64,000 nucleotides of DNA from JAPPFW01 sp965231815 (GCA_965231815.1 OZ246890.1:1116001-1180000); one strand, 5' to 3'. Positions 29,287-37,634 are shown, numbered from the stretch's first letter. The notes: generated by a model not told the origin, from the sequence alone. Numbers and translations: made by a program.

Positions 29287-30522
29287 GTGGGGGAGTATCT
29301 GCGCATGTGGTGGGCCCCTCTGTTTGAGGGTCCTACCCGGGCCGATCGGATGGGCGGATGGTATCACCCTTACTCACCGGATCTGCTGGCCGGGTGGGAC
29401 CCGCTGATTCCAGGTTCGTTGGCGGCGTCTGTCAGTCAAGCCGAGGAGGCGGTACGGGACCTGAACAGTCCCAACGTGCGCCACCCCGGTTTGGCCGGTA
29501 TGGGCCGGTTCCTGCTGAGAGCAGAGTCGGTCGGTTCATCGGCGATCGAGGGCCTCAGGGTTGGTCCCCGGCGTCTGTTGGCGGCCGAGGAACAGATATC
29601 TAAGGGCCTGGTGGCCACCGACAGAGTGGCGGCGGAAGTGATCGGCAACATCGACGCCATGCGACAGGCAACAGACCTAGCGGCTCAGCAGCAACCGATC
29701 ACCCTCGAGGGCCTGCTGGAAGTCCACAAGCTACTCATGGACCGCTCCCCGACCCCGGATCTCGGAGGAGTGTTGCGGGAAGAACAAGGATGGATAGGGG
29801 GAGGAAGTTTCAACCCCTGCAACGCCGCCTACGTGCCTCCTCCCCCCGACCGAGTACCCGAGTTGATGCACGATCTCGTCGCCTATGTGGACACCGATTA
29901 TCACAGTCCTCTCACCCAGGCAGCGGTGGCTCATGCGCAGTTCGAAACGATCCATCCTTTCGGAGACGGCAACGGCCGAGCCGGGCGGGCACTGATCCAC
30001 ATCGTGCTGCAAAGACGGGGACTGGCGCCCCGGTTCGTGCCGCCGATCAGCCTGGTCCTTTCGACCTGGTCTGACTCCTACATCGAGGGACTTGCAGAGT
30101 TTCGGCACGAAGGCCCGGCGGACAGTGCCCGACGAGACGACGCTTTTCAGCCGTGGCTGGACATATTCGCAGCCGCTACCCGAAGAGCATGCGACGACGC
30201 GGTGCGATACAGCAACCGGATCGACCAACTGACCGATGAATGGAACCAGAAGCTGGGACGCTACCGGAAGGGATCGGCCCTGGACCTGTTGGTAGCGGTT
30301 CTTCCCGGGGTTCCCCTCTTGACTCCCGATCGGGCAGCACACCTGATAGGACGTTCCCTGGTAGCTACCCGAGCCGCCATCACACAACTCCTCGAGGCCG
30401 GTGTCCTGCGGCTCCGACCCTCCAGCAGTCCCCGCAACCGCGTCCTAGAAGCCCCCTCCGTGATACGCCTGCTCACCTCCCTGGAACGGTCCCTCGCCAC
30501 CCCGCAAGGCAACACGCTCTGA
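29287..30522 (+). CDS. Fic family AMP-transferase
   Basis: 411 residues from GTG 29287. The Fic core motif HPFGDGNGRAGR lies at residues 223-234. An N-terminal inhibitory helix motif SSAIEG (S/TxxxEG/N type) at 84-89 precedes it, as in self-inhibited class II Fic proteins. The C-terminal winged-helix region (RSLVATRAAITQLLEAGVLRL) is the usual HTH extension. Fic enzymes AMPylate hydroxyl side chains of target proteins; targets here are unknown. An inverted repeat lies just upstream. Confidence 0.92.
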   Translation: MGEYLRMWWAPLFEGPTRADRMGGWYHPYSPDLLAGWDPLIPGSLAASVSQAEEAVRDLNSPNVRHPGLAGMGRFLLRAESVGSSAIEGLRVGPRRLLAAEEQISKGLVATDRVAAEVIGNIDAMRQATDLAAQQQPITLEGLLEVHKLLMDRSPTPDLGGVLREEQGWIGGGSFNPCNAAYVPPPPDRVPELMHDLVAYVDTDYHSPLTQAAVAHAQFETIHPFGDGNGRAGRALIHIVLQRRGLAPRFVPPISLVLSTWSDSYIEGLAEFRHEGPADSARRDDAFQPWLDIFAAATRRACDDAVRYSNRIDQLTDEWNQKLGRYRKGSALDLLVAVLPGVPLLTPDRAAHLIGRSLVATRAAITQLLEAGVLRLRPSSSPRNRVLEAPSVIRLLTSLERSLATPQGNTL

Positions 30523-30866
30523 GAAGACCCTGTCCGTCCGGTCCCTGACAGGCCCCCACCCACCAACCCACCGGTTTAGCCTGGTTGAACCGCCCCCGGG
30601 TTTACCTGAGAGTGTGGCCCACGTTTCGTGATGGGCCAACAACTTGTCGTTGGCTGAGACATCCTTCGCCTCGTCATATCCACCTATGTAGCCTCGTCTC
30701 GACCTGAGGTGTCTCATCCGAAGCGGCATAGATCTCCTCGCCCGAGCGCCGTCAAACCTTGATCACGTCGGCGGTGACAGGCCAGTTGGCTGTACCGGTG
30801 GATCACGGTTAGCGCCAGTCGTGCTCTGTCACTTCGATCTGCCCAACATCGGCTTCGTTGATCTCC
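30523..30866. other. intergenic stretch without recognised gene
   Basis: About 340 bases downstream of the Fic gene hold no frame that resembles a protein I know. It ends at a MITE-2 copy. Small frames on the minus strand are proline/arginine-rich shadows. Confidence 0.3.
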
Positions 30867-30980
30867 AGGAGGGTCCTGAAAAACGAATCTTACGGGGTTC
30901 GGTCGTCGGCAAACCGCCTGGTCAGGGAGTTTTGGGTTAGCGGCGGAACCCCTTTGTACGGGGTTTCTCAGCACCCTCCT
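30867..30980 (+). mobile_element. MITE-2 copy 1 (114 bp)
   Basis: Ends AGGAGGGTCCTGAAAAAC and GTTTCTCAGCACCCTCCT are imperfect inverted repeats. The internal 80 bases (GGGGTTCGGTCGTCGGCAAACCGCCTGGTCAG...) recur at 40259-40370. Too short to encode anything; probably non-autonomous. No autonomous partner is in the window. Confidence 0.7.
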
Positions 30981-31012
30981 AGGCCCAGTCCTCGTTCTCC
31001 TGGTCGACTAGA

Positions 31013-31429
31013 TCAGTGCACGAGGGCGATAGCGAACCGACCCCCGAAATCCATCGTGAACATGGCTCGGGACAGTACATCGCGACCCAACAAGACATCC
31101 CAATCATGGGAATCGGTCTTGGTTTCCACCACCTCCATCTCCAGCATCTGGGTAAAGGTTGGGGTTATGAAGAACACTAGGTGTACCTCGTACACGTTGA
31201 GTCGCGCCCTTCCGGAAGGTGAGACTGCAGAGCGCAGGCCGATGGGGTTGTCCCGTATCCCAAGATAGGCGGTAGCCGTCCGCGATATACAGGTTTCCTC
31301 CGCCCCGGTGTCGATCAGGGCTTGGAAGCGGGGTATCTCTCGTGGCGATTGCCAGCCGCGACCGACAAACAGTCCTACTTCAACGCGAGGGCCTGTTTCA
31401 GGGTCCCAATCTCCGCTATGACTGAACAT
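31013..31429 (-). CDS. retropepsin-like aspartic protease-fold protein
   Basis: 138 residues from ATG 31429. The single catalytic motif ALIDTGAEETCIS (DTGA, Asp at 40) and a downstream hydrophobic DVLLGRDVLS fit the retropepsin-like family (ILG/LLGRD element). Bacterial members act as homodimers, and their roles are mostly unknown. The start overlaps the preceding small gene by 14 bases. A two-gene unit with a DUF5678-like protein is a recurrent arrangement, which is why I read the pair as an operon. Confidence 0.75.
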   Translation of the reverse strand: MFSHSGDWDPETGPRVEVGLFVGRGWQSPREIPRFQALIDTGAEETCISRTATAYLGIRDNPIGLRSAVSPSGRARLNVYEVHLVFFITPTFTQMLEMEVVETKTDSHDWDVLLGRDVLSRAMFTMDFGGRFAIALVH

Positions 31430-31658
31430 GGGAGAACCACCCTAAGTCCAGGTCTCTCTCCGTAATCGGCTGTATAGAGAAATCGCCATCGGGGAAACGC
31501 TCCCTCCCTATCCACCGTGCGTCACGACTCGTCGCGAAGACCTCAACCAATTCCCCATGTCTCAACAGGGCACATTGTCCCGGATGGGTTACGGTCAATT
31601 CAGGCAACAACTCGAGGAAGGCCTCGTAGTTATGCTCAACCTCCTGCATGGTGGCCAT
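31416..31658 (-). CDS. small DUF5678-like protein
   Basis: 80 residues from ATG 31658 (an upstream in-frame start at 31736 is possible). It has YEAFLELLPELTVTHPGQCALLRHGELVEVFATSRDA, the pattern of DUF5678 (GxxalxxxGxvvaxxxsxxxA), with PITERDLDLGWFSH near the end. It is cotranscribed with the retropepsin-like gene. Function is unknown. Confidence 0.55.
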   Translation of the reverse strand: MATMQEVEHNYEAFLELLPELTVTHPGQCALLRHGELVEVFATSRDARWIGRERFPDGDFSIQPITERDLDLGWFSHVQS

Positions 31659-31744
31659 TAGGGGGTTCCTTCGACTTCGTTCACATGTTGATCGGATTCG
31701 TAGCAGATGTGTCACAGGAACGCAAGTAACTTCCATCGCAGGGC

Positions 31745-32007
31745 GCGGGCAGGGAGGAGGTGGTGATCACCGACCACGGTAGGGCCGTGGCCCGTATCGT
31801 GCCCCTCGACCAGCCCGGCCTGCTCGAGGGGCTAGTAGCTGAAGGGGTGGTCACGCCTCCCCTCGACAGGGCACGTACTCCGCTTCGCAGGCGTATCACA
31901 CCCACAGTTCCCGTATCCCCCTCGATCATCGAAGATCGGCGGTGATCGCCTATGCAGCCCTGTCGCTGGACATGGATGATGCGGTTGTGGTCACGGGCAA
32001 TCGACAC
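31745..32007 (+). pseudogene. relic of a Phd/VapC-type toxin-antitoxin pair, cut by MITE-1 copy E
   Basis: 31760-31945 encodes VVITDHGRAVARIVPL and a C-terminal tail typical of Phd/YefM antitoxins, but the N-terminal DNA-binding half is gone. Overlapping its stop, GTGATCGCCTATGC... encodes VIAYAALSLDMDDAVVVTGNRHL, the C-terminal end of a PIN-domain toxin, whose catalytic N-terminus is missing. The reading frame runs directly into MITE copy E at 32008. Confidence 0.65.
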
Positions 32008-32011
32008 CTAG

Positions 32012-32213
32012 CCCCGATTATTCATGGATGGGGGTTTGGAGGATGAGTGTAGAAGACCAGATTCGTGCCCTGACCAGGCAATACAGCTATCGGCGTTTCC
32101 CGTTTCGGTCCGGTGTGGAGATTCACCTGTCGGGTGAACGGCGGGTTTCTCCTGATATTCGGGTTGAACAGGCGTTACATGCCTCGGTGTGTGGGAAACC
32201 TGAATAATCAGGG
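32012..32213 (+). mobile_element. MITE-1 copy E (202 bp, CTAG target duplication)
   Basis: The best-preserved copy, with perfect CTAG duplications (32008-32011 and 32214-32217) and inverted ends CCCCGATTATTCATGG / CCTGAATAATCAGGG. It includes the open 54-codon frame ATG 32043 to TAA 32207 (MSVEDQIRALTRQYSYRRFP... ending VCGKPE). It is inserted in a PIN-toxin relic. Confidence 0.92.
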
Positions 32214-32316
32214 CTAGCGGCGACGGCGCGGGCTCATGGGCTCGCTTCCATCTCCGACCCGAAGACAACGGTATGAGTTCGGTTCCGAGCAGGCCCCCAT
32301 CCACAAATAATCGGCG

Positions 32317-33021
32317 CTAACGAGCCTCACCGGCTGTCCGGTCGCGCAGGGCGGCGAGGCGGTCCCAAAGGTCGGGGACACGACCTCGTAAGTAGCTCAG
32401 TGCAGACTCGCTCCGTGCTTCGTAGTCAGGGTCGGCCGGTAACGTACCCGGGCTCTCGAGTAGCCGGATGATCCGCTCGAGCACGGGCGGCGGATAGTGG
32501 TAACCGAACCGCCGGCAGTAGTAGCCCAGGCCGGCTTCGAGGCTGCAAGCGCCGGAACGGTCCAGTTCGGCAAGGTCGAGGTAGTCTCGTAGTTTCGCCC
32601 TATACATGATCGTGTCGAGTTTGGTTGCCATCAGGTCCGGTAACGAGCCGATCTCCATGCCGCTGATCCTGGTACCGGGACATATCCATCGCATATTCTC
32701 CGGTGCTACGCCGTTGGTCGGCAGGGCGCGGAACACATCGACCTTCACGCCGTCCACGAAGCCATGGAACATGTTGTCGGACACCTCGATCGGTTCGACG
32801 GAGCTCACCGCTTCCCGAAGTCTCTCCTCGACCGCGCTGCCTGAGAAGCTCCGCAGCGTCATCACATCCAGATCCTCCGAAACGCGGTGCCTCAGGTGGA
32901 TGGCGACCGCGGTGCCGCCCATGAGGACACCTCCGACCCTTCGGCCGCAGCTGGAGACAGTCGTCCAGACCCGCCGGAGATTGCCGGGGAGGACGTCGGA
33001 ATAATCGTGGACGTCCGTCAT
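32317..33021 (-). CDS. AbiEii-type nucleotidyltransferase toxin
   Basis: 234 residues from ATG 33021, whose ATGA overlaps the stop of the upstream gene. The motif LMGGTAVAIHLRHRVSEDLDVM (residues about 33-54) is the AbiEii signature (GG.A...H..R.S.DLD), followed by KVDVF and the LMATKLDTIMYRAKLRDYLDL helix. AbiEii-like enzymes nucleotidylate tRNA acceptor stems. The partner is the zinc-ribbon/winged-helix protein upstream, giving an AbiE-like toxin-antitoxin or abortive-infection pair. Confidence 0.8.
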   Translation of the reverse strand: MTDVHDYSDVLPGNLRRVWTTVSSCGRRVGGVLMGGTAVAIHLRHRVSEDLDVMTLRSFSGSAVEERLREAVSSVEPIEVSDNMFHGFVDGVKVDVFRALPTNGVAPENMRWICPGTRISGMEIGSLPDLMATKLDTIMYRAKLRDYLDLAELDRSGACSLEAGLGYYCRRFGYHYPPPVLERIIRLLESPGTLPADPDYEARSESALSYLRGRVPDLWDRLAALRDRTAGEAR

Positions 33022-34010
33022 GCCTGTGCTGCTCGACGGGCGATCTCGGCGTCCAGCAGCTCGGCGCGCAGGCCCGTGTCGCAGCCTCGCAGGGTCCTGC
33101 ATTCCTCCAGTATCTCGATCGGCAGGTTTCTGAGTGCCCAGGCGCGCCCACAGGGGTCCCGACCGCCGACGAGGGTCTCTGCGATGTGTAGTCCGTGCTC
33201 GGAGATCCTGAGGGTGTCAGCGGCGGCGCCGGACCAGAAACACCTCCAGAATCTGGGCGGGACGCGGTCTCCCGTGTCCGTGGGCGGGGTGGTCGGGCGG
33301 TCGCGGAGAAAGGCCAGCGCCAGCATGCAGTCGTCGGACCACGACAGAGTCCACAGGGTCACCCGTTTCAACTCGTAACCGATCTGCACGGTCGTCCGTG
33401 CCCGCTCGGCCCAGCCGCGGACCGCAAGAACGCCCAGGCATCGAAGGGTCTGCGAATAGGACAGCCCCGACAGGAGGGCCAGCTTGGCCGCGGTGGCGCC
33501 GAACGGCCGGGCGCGTAGAGCATTCAGGGTCGCCTTGGCGCCGGGGCTCAACCCTCCTAGGGGGCTGTCCTCGGCGCGCAGCGTCGCTGGTAGAGGATCG
33601 AGTTGCCATGGATTCCGGTCTGGCGCCGACTCCTGCCGACTCCGCAGAAGGCACCGGAGACGCTCCGCGGGACCTCCATCGCGCGCCGGACGGAGCAGGA
33701 CGGAAATCCTGCGCGCTGTCAACTGCGAAACACCGAGCGTCTGGGAAATCAGGGCGGTCGCGGGCGATTCCAGCTCGACAGCTGCGATCCAGTACTCGGG
33801 CGGCAGCTTGGTCACGTGGATCGCGGTACCGGTTGTGACCGCATAGCGCTTGCGGCAATCCCGACAGCGCCACCGACTCCATGGCCCGGTGGTTGTTCTG
33901 ATAGGCGCAGCCCGACCGCTTCCGCACGTCGGGCATGCAGGCGTCCCGCGCCATCTCGCCTGGATCAACCGCTCCTCGGAGACCTCCCTGGTGGTGCTCG
34001 TCATGGGCAC
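33018..34010 (-). CDS. AbiEi-like partner with IS1595-type zinc ribbon
   Basis: 330 residues from ATG 34010. The N-terminus carries ACPTCGSGRAAPIRTTTGPWSRWRCRDCRKRYAVTTGTAIH, a four-cysteine zinc ribbon of the kind found at the start of IS1595/ISXO2 transposases. No DDE domain follows. The middle and C-terminal parts look like winged-helix domains (ALRARPFGATAAKLALLSGLSYSQTLRCLGVLAVRGW). It overlaps the AbiEii-like gene by ATGA and is probably its antitoxin/repressor. The transposase-type ribbon may have been recruited for DNA or partner binding. Confidence 0.6.
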   Translation of the reverse strand: MPMTSTTREVSEERLIQARWRGTPACPTCGSGRAAPIRTTTGPWSRWRCRDCRKRYAVTTGTAIHVTKLPPEYWIAAVELESPATALISQTLGVSQLTARRISVLLRPARDGGPAERLRCLLRSRQESAPDRNPWQLDPLPATLRAEDSPLGGLSPGAKATLNALRARPFGATAAKLALLSGLSYSQTLRCLGVLAVRGWAERARTTVQIGYELKRVTLWTLSWSDDCMLALAFLRDRPTTPPTDTGDRVPPRFWRCFWSGAAADTLRISEHGLHIAETLVGGRDPCGRAWALRNLPIEILEECRTLRGCDTGLRAELLDAEIARRAAQA

Positions 34011-34071
34011 AGGGTAGTCCGGTGTGGGCCTTTTGCCTTCTTATGCGAATCGCCATTCGTGTCACATGCTC

Positions 34072-34365
34072 CCCTTTAAGATGCCCCGGATGGTGATCAC
34101 TGACCGGGTAATCCTCGACCGTCCACTCCAGGACATGATCGGCCAGTTCGAACACGCCATCGGGGTGGTGGAGCGGATCGACAAGGACTCGTCCCAGCTG
34201 GCCAAGGCGCTGGCCGGCGAGCAGGCCCGGATCATCGTCACCACCCTCCAAAAGTTCCCGTTCGTGTTCGACTACATCGTGTCGTTGCCGGAGCGCACCC
34301 ATGCGGTGATCGTGGACGAGGCCCACTCATCGCAGACCGGTGAAGCCGCCAAGAAGCTCCGCCGG
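34072..34365 (+). pseudogene. fragment of a type I restriction enzyme R subunit (HsdR)
   Basis: The frame encodes MVITDRVILDRPLQDMIGQFEHAIGVVERIDKDSSQLAKAL, then IIVTTLQKFPFVFDYIV and HAVIVDEAHSSQTGEAAKKL, which is the helicase motif Ia-II region of HsdR (DEAH box). The N-terminal nuclease and the rest of the helicase are absent; sequence becomes unrelated after about 34365. It is a relic of a lost type I system. Confidence 0.75.
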
Positions 34366-34536
34366 GCTCATCCCCTTATCGCCTCGAATTCAAACGCTCG
34401 CGGTAAATATCTGTATCGCCGAAGCGTTCAACGTGCGCCAACGCGAAATCAAGGGCATCGGCTGAGACTCGGGTCATGTGAGAAATTAAACAACAACTCG
34501 AGGTGTCGATGTCTTGTCTCGGTTGTGAGAAGAGCG

Positions 34537-34959
34537 TCACCGTCGCAGGGGTTGGCGGCGAACGTCTACGCGGTGAAGATCACCAGGCCAGGCAAGAATC
34601 TCCCGGTCGGTTGTGAGGAGAGTGTGGCCACCGAGCAGGGCTGTCGCCACAATGAACCGGTCTGCGGGGTCTCTGTGGAAGCCCTCGCGTTCCAGAGCGA
34701 CGGCCCGTACCGCCTCCGTACCATGCAAGGGCAATTCTCGTAGTCCGTTGGCCAATCTGTCCGAACGCCACCGGGCCGCGTCGCAGCCCAATGCCAGCCT
34801 GTTCCTTTCCGCCAGTATCGCTATCTCCCAGAAGGTAACGGCCGAGACGGCAACCGACCCCACCGACCATCCATCGGCGACTATGTCGCGGGCTCGGGAA
34901 CTGAGCCGCGGATTGTCCTGCAAGACCCACAGCAGGGCATTGGTGTCGAGCAGCAGCAT
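34537..34959 (-). CDS. VapC-type PIN-domain toxin
   Basis: 140 residues from ATG 34959. PIN motifs: MLLLDTNALLWVL (first Asp, residue 5), SAVTFWEIAIL (Glu), DPADRFIVATAL (DxxD) and LLTTDREI. Probably a ribonuclease. It overlaps the Phd-like antitoxin stop (TGATG). Complete and likely functional. Confidence 0.9.
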   Translation of the reverse strand: MLLLDTNALLWVLQDNPRLSSRARDIVADGWSVGSVAVSAVTFWEIAILAERNRLALGCDAARWRSDRLANGLRELPLHGTEAVRAVALEREGFHRDPADRFIVATALLGGHTLLTTDREILAWPGDLHRVDVRRQPLRR

Positions 34960-35249
34960 CAGGCGTGGAATATGCCGTCGGGATCCCCCACTACCTTGGC
35001 CTTCCAGTCTTCCCACTCATCCTCGGTCGAGGGAACGAGATCATCCTCGTCATGGATGATGAGAGACCCTTTGCAGGAGCCGAGGAGCGGAGGCTGGATG
35101 ACCTGGGCGGAGACCGGCACCAGTTTTGCCACCGGGTGACCGTGCTTGGTGATGGTCACCTCCGCACCGGTTTCCTTCACTTGGTCCATGATCTGCAGGC
35201 AGCGAGCCTTGAACTCCGCGGCGCCGACAGGCTCATGCAAAGGGTTCAC
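34959..35249 (-). CDS. Phd/YefM-type antitoxin
   Basis: 96 residues from GTG 35249 with GGGAGG six bases upstream (VNPLHEPVGAAEFKARCLQ). The motif GAAEFKARCLQIMDQVKETGAEVTITKHGHPVAKLVPV is the Phd fold, followed by an acidic C-terminal tail (EDEWEDWKAKVVGD) that would neutralise the PIN toxin. The pair forms a complete toxin-antitoxin operon. Confidence 0.88.
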   Translation of the reverse strand: MNPLHEPVGAAEFKARCLQIMDQVKETGAEVTITKHGHPVAKLVPVSAQVIQPPLLGSCKGSLIIHDEDDLVPSTEDEWEDWKAKVVGDPDGIFHA

Positions 35250-35395
35250 TGGTACCTCCCACCGAACGAGCCTGATGGTAAGCATTGAGACATTCGTTTC
35301 TCCCTGAGGATGTTCTGACTGGTCACAGTCTAGTTATATTGGTCACAAGAAGCCAGAGATGACTCACCGCGGCTCGCGCCTAGCTTTGGAGGTGG

Positions 35396-35583
35396 GGTGA
35401 GAAGGTCCGCGACGCGCGAGAAGCGGCGGGGCTGACACAGCGCGACCTCGCCGCTCGCAAGTCTAGGAACCAGGCAGCGGTTGCCCGCCTCGTAGCCAGC
35501 TACACGAGTGCCCGCTCAGGACCCTCCAGAGGGCCGTAGCCCTCAACATGAAGGTCACTATTAACCTGGGTCAGACGCACTGA
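35396..35583 (+). pseudogene. frameshifted XRE-type HTH antitoxin relic
   Basis: Two frames give GEKVRDAREAAGLTQRDLAARKSRNQAAVARL (helix-turn-helix) and then RTLQRAVALNMKVTINLGQTH, the normal C-terminal end of HTH_3-type antitoxins. A frameshift near 35505 separates them. Upstream toxin coding is missing. Confidence 0.6.
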
Positions 35584-35606
35584 CGCCCACATGTGGCCCT
35601 CCAGCC

Positions 35607-35795
35607 TTGAGTGGAACTCTCCCGGAATATCGCGTCCCCCTGCAGGACCTTCGGATGCCACCATCTCATCGGCTCAAGGCCTTGCGGGGCGACCGGGCCG
35701 GGCGGTACAGCATCCGTGTCAACGACCAGTGGCGTGTTTGCTTCATCTGGAGCGATCAGGGTGCCGCGGAGATCGAAATCATCGACTACCACTAG
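35607..35795 (+). pseudogene. N-terminally truncated HigB/RelE-like toxin
   Basis: About 62 residues ending SHRLKALRGDRAGRYSIRVNDQWRVCFIWSD and IEIIDYH, the C-terminal half of HigB (PF05015) toxins, which normally have ~90 residues. The first ~30 residues are absent and the TTG start has no ribosome-binding site. It precedes a complete HigA-type gene by 13 bases. Activity is doubtful because of the missing N-terminus. Confidence 0.65.
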
Positions 35796-35808
35796 AAGGA
35801 ACGACCTT

Positions 35809-36102
35809 ATGGCGGCACTTGCAGAGCCGATTCACCCGGGAGAGCATCTGTCGGAGATACTGAACGAGTTAGGCATAACTCAGTATCGTCTGGCGAAGGC
35901 CGTCGGAGTGCCGCCGGTCCGTATCAACGACATTGTTCACCGCCGACGCTCCATTACGGCGGATACGGCGTTGCGTATCGGCCAAGCGCTGGCGATGAGC
36001 GCGGAGTTCTGGATGAACCTCCAGCGAATGTACGACCTGGATGTGGCCCGGGCCTCCACAGACACAAGCTGGATAGAACCGCTCGTGGAGGCGACCGCGT
36101 GA
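35809..36102 (+). CDS. HigA-family antitoxin
   Basis: 97 residues from ATG 35809 with GAAGGA upstream. It contains IHPGEHLSEILNELGITQYRLAKAVGVPPVRINDIVHRRRSITADTALRIGQAL, the HigA/VapI helix-turn-helix (HPGE start motif and FWMNLQ end). It is the intact antitoxin of the HigBA pair whose toxin is shortened. Confidence 0.9.
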   Translation: MAALAEPIHPGEHLSEILNELGITQYRLAKAVGVPPVRINDIVHRRRSITADTALRIGQALAMSAEFWMNLQRMYDLDVARASTDTSWIEPLVEATA

Positions 36103-36273
36103 GACGTGGAGGACACGAGATGACGGGAAGGGCTGGGAAGAGCGTTCGAACCCCCTCTATGCGTTCTCGGGCTCGACTCGGTGAGCGATTGATTCCCGAC
36201 TGAGCCGTATTGAACCACTCAGCTCAACGTGGTTTGGGGTGCGTCTATCGCGCTTCTTGGATCAGATTCTTTA

Positions 36274-36333
36274 CGAAATTGAGATTAGGTAACTCACGGA
36301 ATGTAGATTAGTAGATCTACGGAATTTGGATTA
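36274..36333 (+). promoter_or_regulatory. three-copy 23 bp operator-like array upstream of DUF4143 ATPase 2
   Basis: Three related motifs, CGAAATTGAGATTA (36274), CGGAATGTAGATTA (36297) and CGGAATTTGGATTA (36320), stand exactly 23 bp apart, with a palindrome GTAGATCTAC at 36311-36320 between the last two. The array ends 20 bases before the ATG at 36354. It shares the CGGAAWKTRGAKT pattern and spacing with the array at 9954-10013. Confidence 0.6.
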
Positions 36334-36353
36334 CGGTGCTATGGTCGGCTCGT

Positions 36354-37634
36354 ATGCGGTATTACTCCCGGCACATGGGTGTCCAGCTTTCCGAGGCCTT
36401 GGACAGCGCCAGGGTGGTGGTTTTGCACGGTGCGAGACAGAGCGGCAAGACCACGCTGGCGCGGGCGCTCGCTTCCGACCGGGGCGGTACCTACCTGACG
36501 CTGGATGATGATCAGGTGCTTGACGCGGCCCTCGCCGATCCTCATACCTTCGTACGCGCCTATCCCTATCCGCTGGTAATGGACGAGATCCAGGTCGCCG
36601 GCGAGCGCCTCGTGCGTGCCCTGAAGATGGCCGTGGACAGCGACCCGAGCCGGGGGCGCTACGTTATTACCGGCTCGACCAACTTCCTCACCGTCCCCAC
36701 GATCAGCGAATCGTTGGCCGGAAGGGCCGCGATCCTGCAACTTTCTCCTCTCTCACAGGCCGAGATCGCCGGTATTGCCCTGAACGTCGGGCCGGGTGGA
36801 GTGCCGGGCGTGATAGGGCGCTGGTTCGAGAGTCAGTTCGGAGGAGCGGCACTGTCCCAGACCTCTCGGGATGGCTACCTCGAGATGGTCTGCGCCGGCG
36901 GCTACCCCGAGGTCATCGGCCTCGAACCGCTTCCTCGGATCCGCTGGTTCGAGAGCTACATGGACACCGTCCTCGGACGGGACATCGTTGCACTGGGCGA
37001 TATTCGCCGGGCATCCCTTCTGTCGAGGCTTCTCCGGCTCGCTTCAGCGAGCACCGCTACCGAGATCAATATCGCCAGGTGGGCGCAGCGACTCGGAGCA
37101 AACCGGGCCACCGTGGAGTCCTACCTGGGTTGGCTGCGGACGGTATTCCTCGTCCGGTACCTACCCTCGTGGACTCGCAACCGCGCCGCCCGCGTGATCC
37201 GGCGTCCCAAACTCCACCTCACCGACAGCGGACTGGCCGCGGCGCTCGTCGGAATCGACGCTGACGCTCTCCGACCCCCCACTGCCACCGGCACTGGTCC
37301 ACTGCTCGAGACGTTCGTAGTAAACGAGATAGCCCGTCAGGTCGGAGCCGGTATTCAGCGGGTAACACCTCACCATTACCGAGACAATGCAGGGCGGGAG
37401 GTGGATCTGGTGCTCGAGCGGCCGGACAGTGCCGTAGTCGCCATCGAAGTGAAGGCCACGGCCTCTCCGAGAGGAGCCGACCTTCGCCACGTCGCTGCTC
37501 TGCGCGACCACCTAGACAGAACTGAGCCGGGGGCCTTCCGTGCCGGGGTCCTCCTCCACATGGGCTCCAACTCGCTGAGCTTCGGTGATCGCCTCCACTC
37601 CGCTCCTATAGACGTCCTGTGGCACGACCCATAA
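36354..37634 (+). CDS. AAA_14/DUF4143 ATPase (copy 2)
   Basis: 426 residues from ATG 36354. Walker A is HGARQSGKTTLARAL (residues about 25-39), Walker B PLVMDEIQVAG, and sensor-like RYVITGSTNFL. The DUF4143 part ends with HHYRDNAGREVDLVLERPDSAVVAIEVKATASP, the PD-(D/E)xK-like D...EVK pattern. Role unknown, often mobile. A decayed duplicate of its 5' end lies at about 40060-40190. Confidence 0.88.
   Translation: MRYYSRHMGVQLSEALDSARVVVLHGARQSGKTTLARALASDRGGTYLTLDDDQVLDAALADPHTFVRAYPYPLVMDEIQVAGERLVRALKMAVDSDPSRGRYVITGSTNFLTVPTISESLAGRAAILQLSPLSQAEIAGIALNVGPGGVPGVIGRWFESQFGGAALSQTSRDGYLEMVCAGGYPEVIGLEPLPRIRWFESYMDTVLGRDIVALGDIRRASLLSRLLRLASASTATEINIARWAQRLGANRATVESYLGWLRTVFLVRYLPSWTRNRAARVIRRPKLHLTDSGLAAALVGIDADALRPPTATGTGPLLETFVVNEIARQVGAGIQRVTPHHYRDNAGREVDLVLERPDSAVVAIEVKATASPRGADLRHVAALRDHLDRTEPGAFRAGVLLHMGSNSLSFGDRLHSAPIDVLWHDP

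Noticed and set aside
34024..34743. 239-codon frame as one real gene
   Set aside because: Only its middle third (about 34072-34365) matches HsdR; the remainder lies over the VapC gene on the opposite strand.
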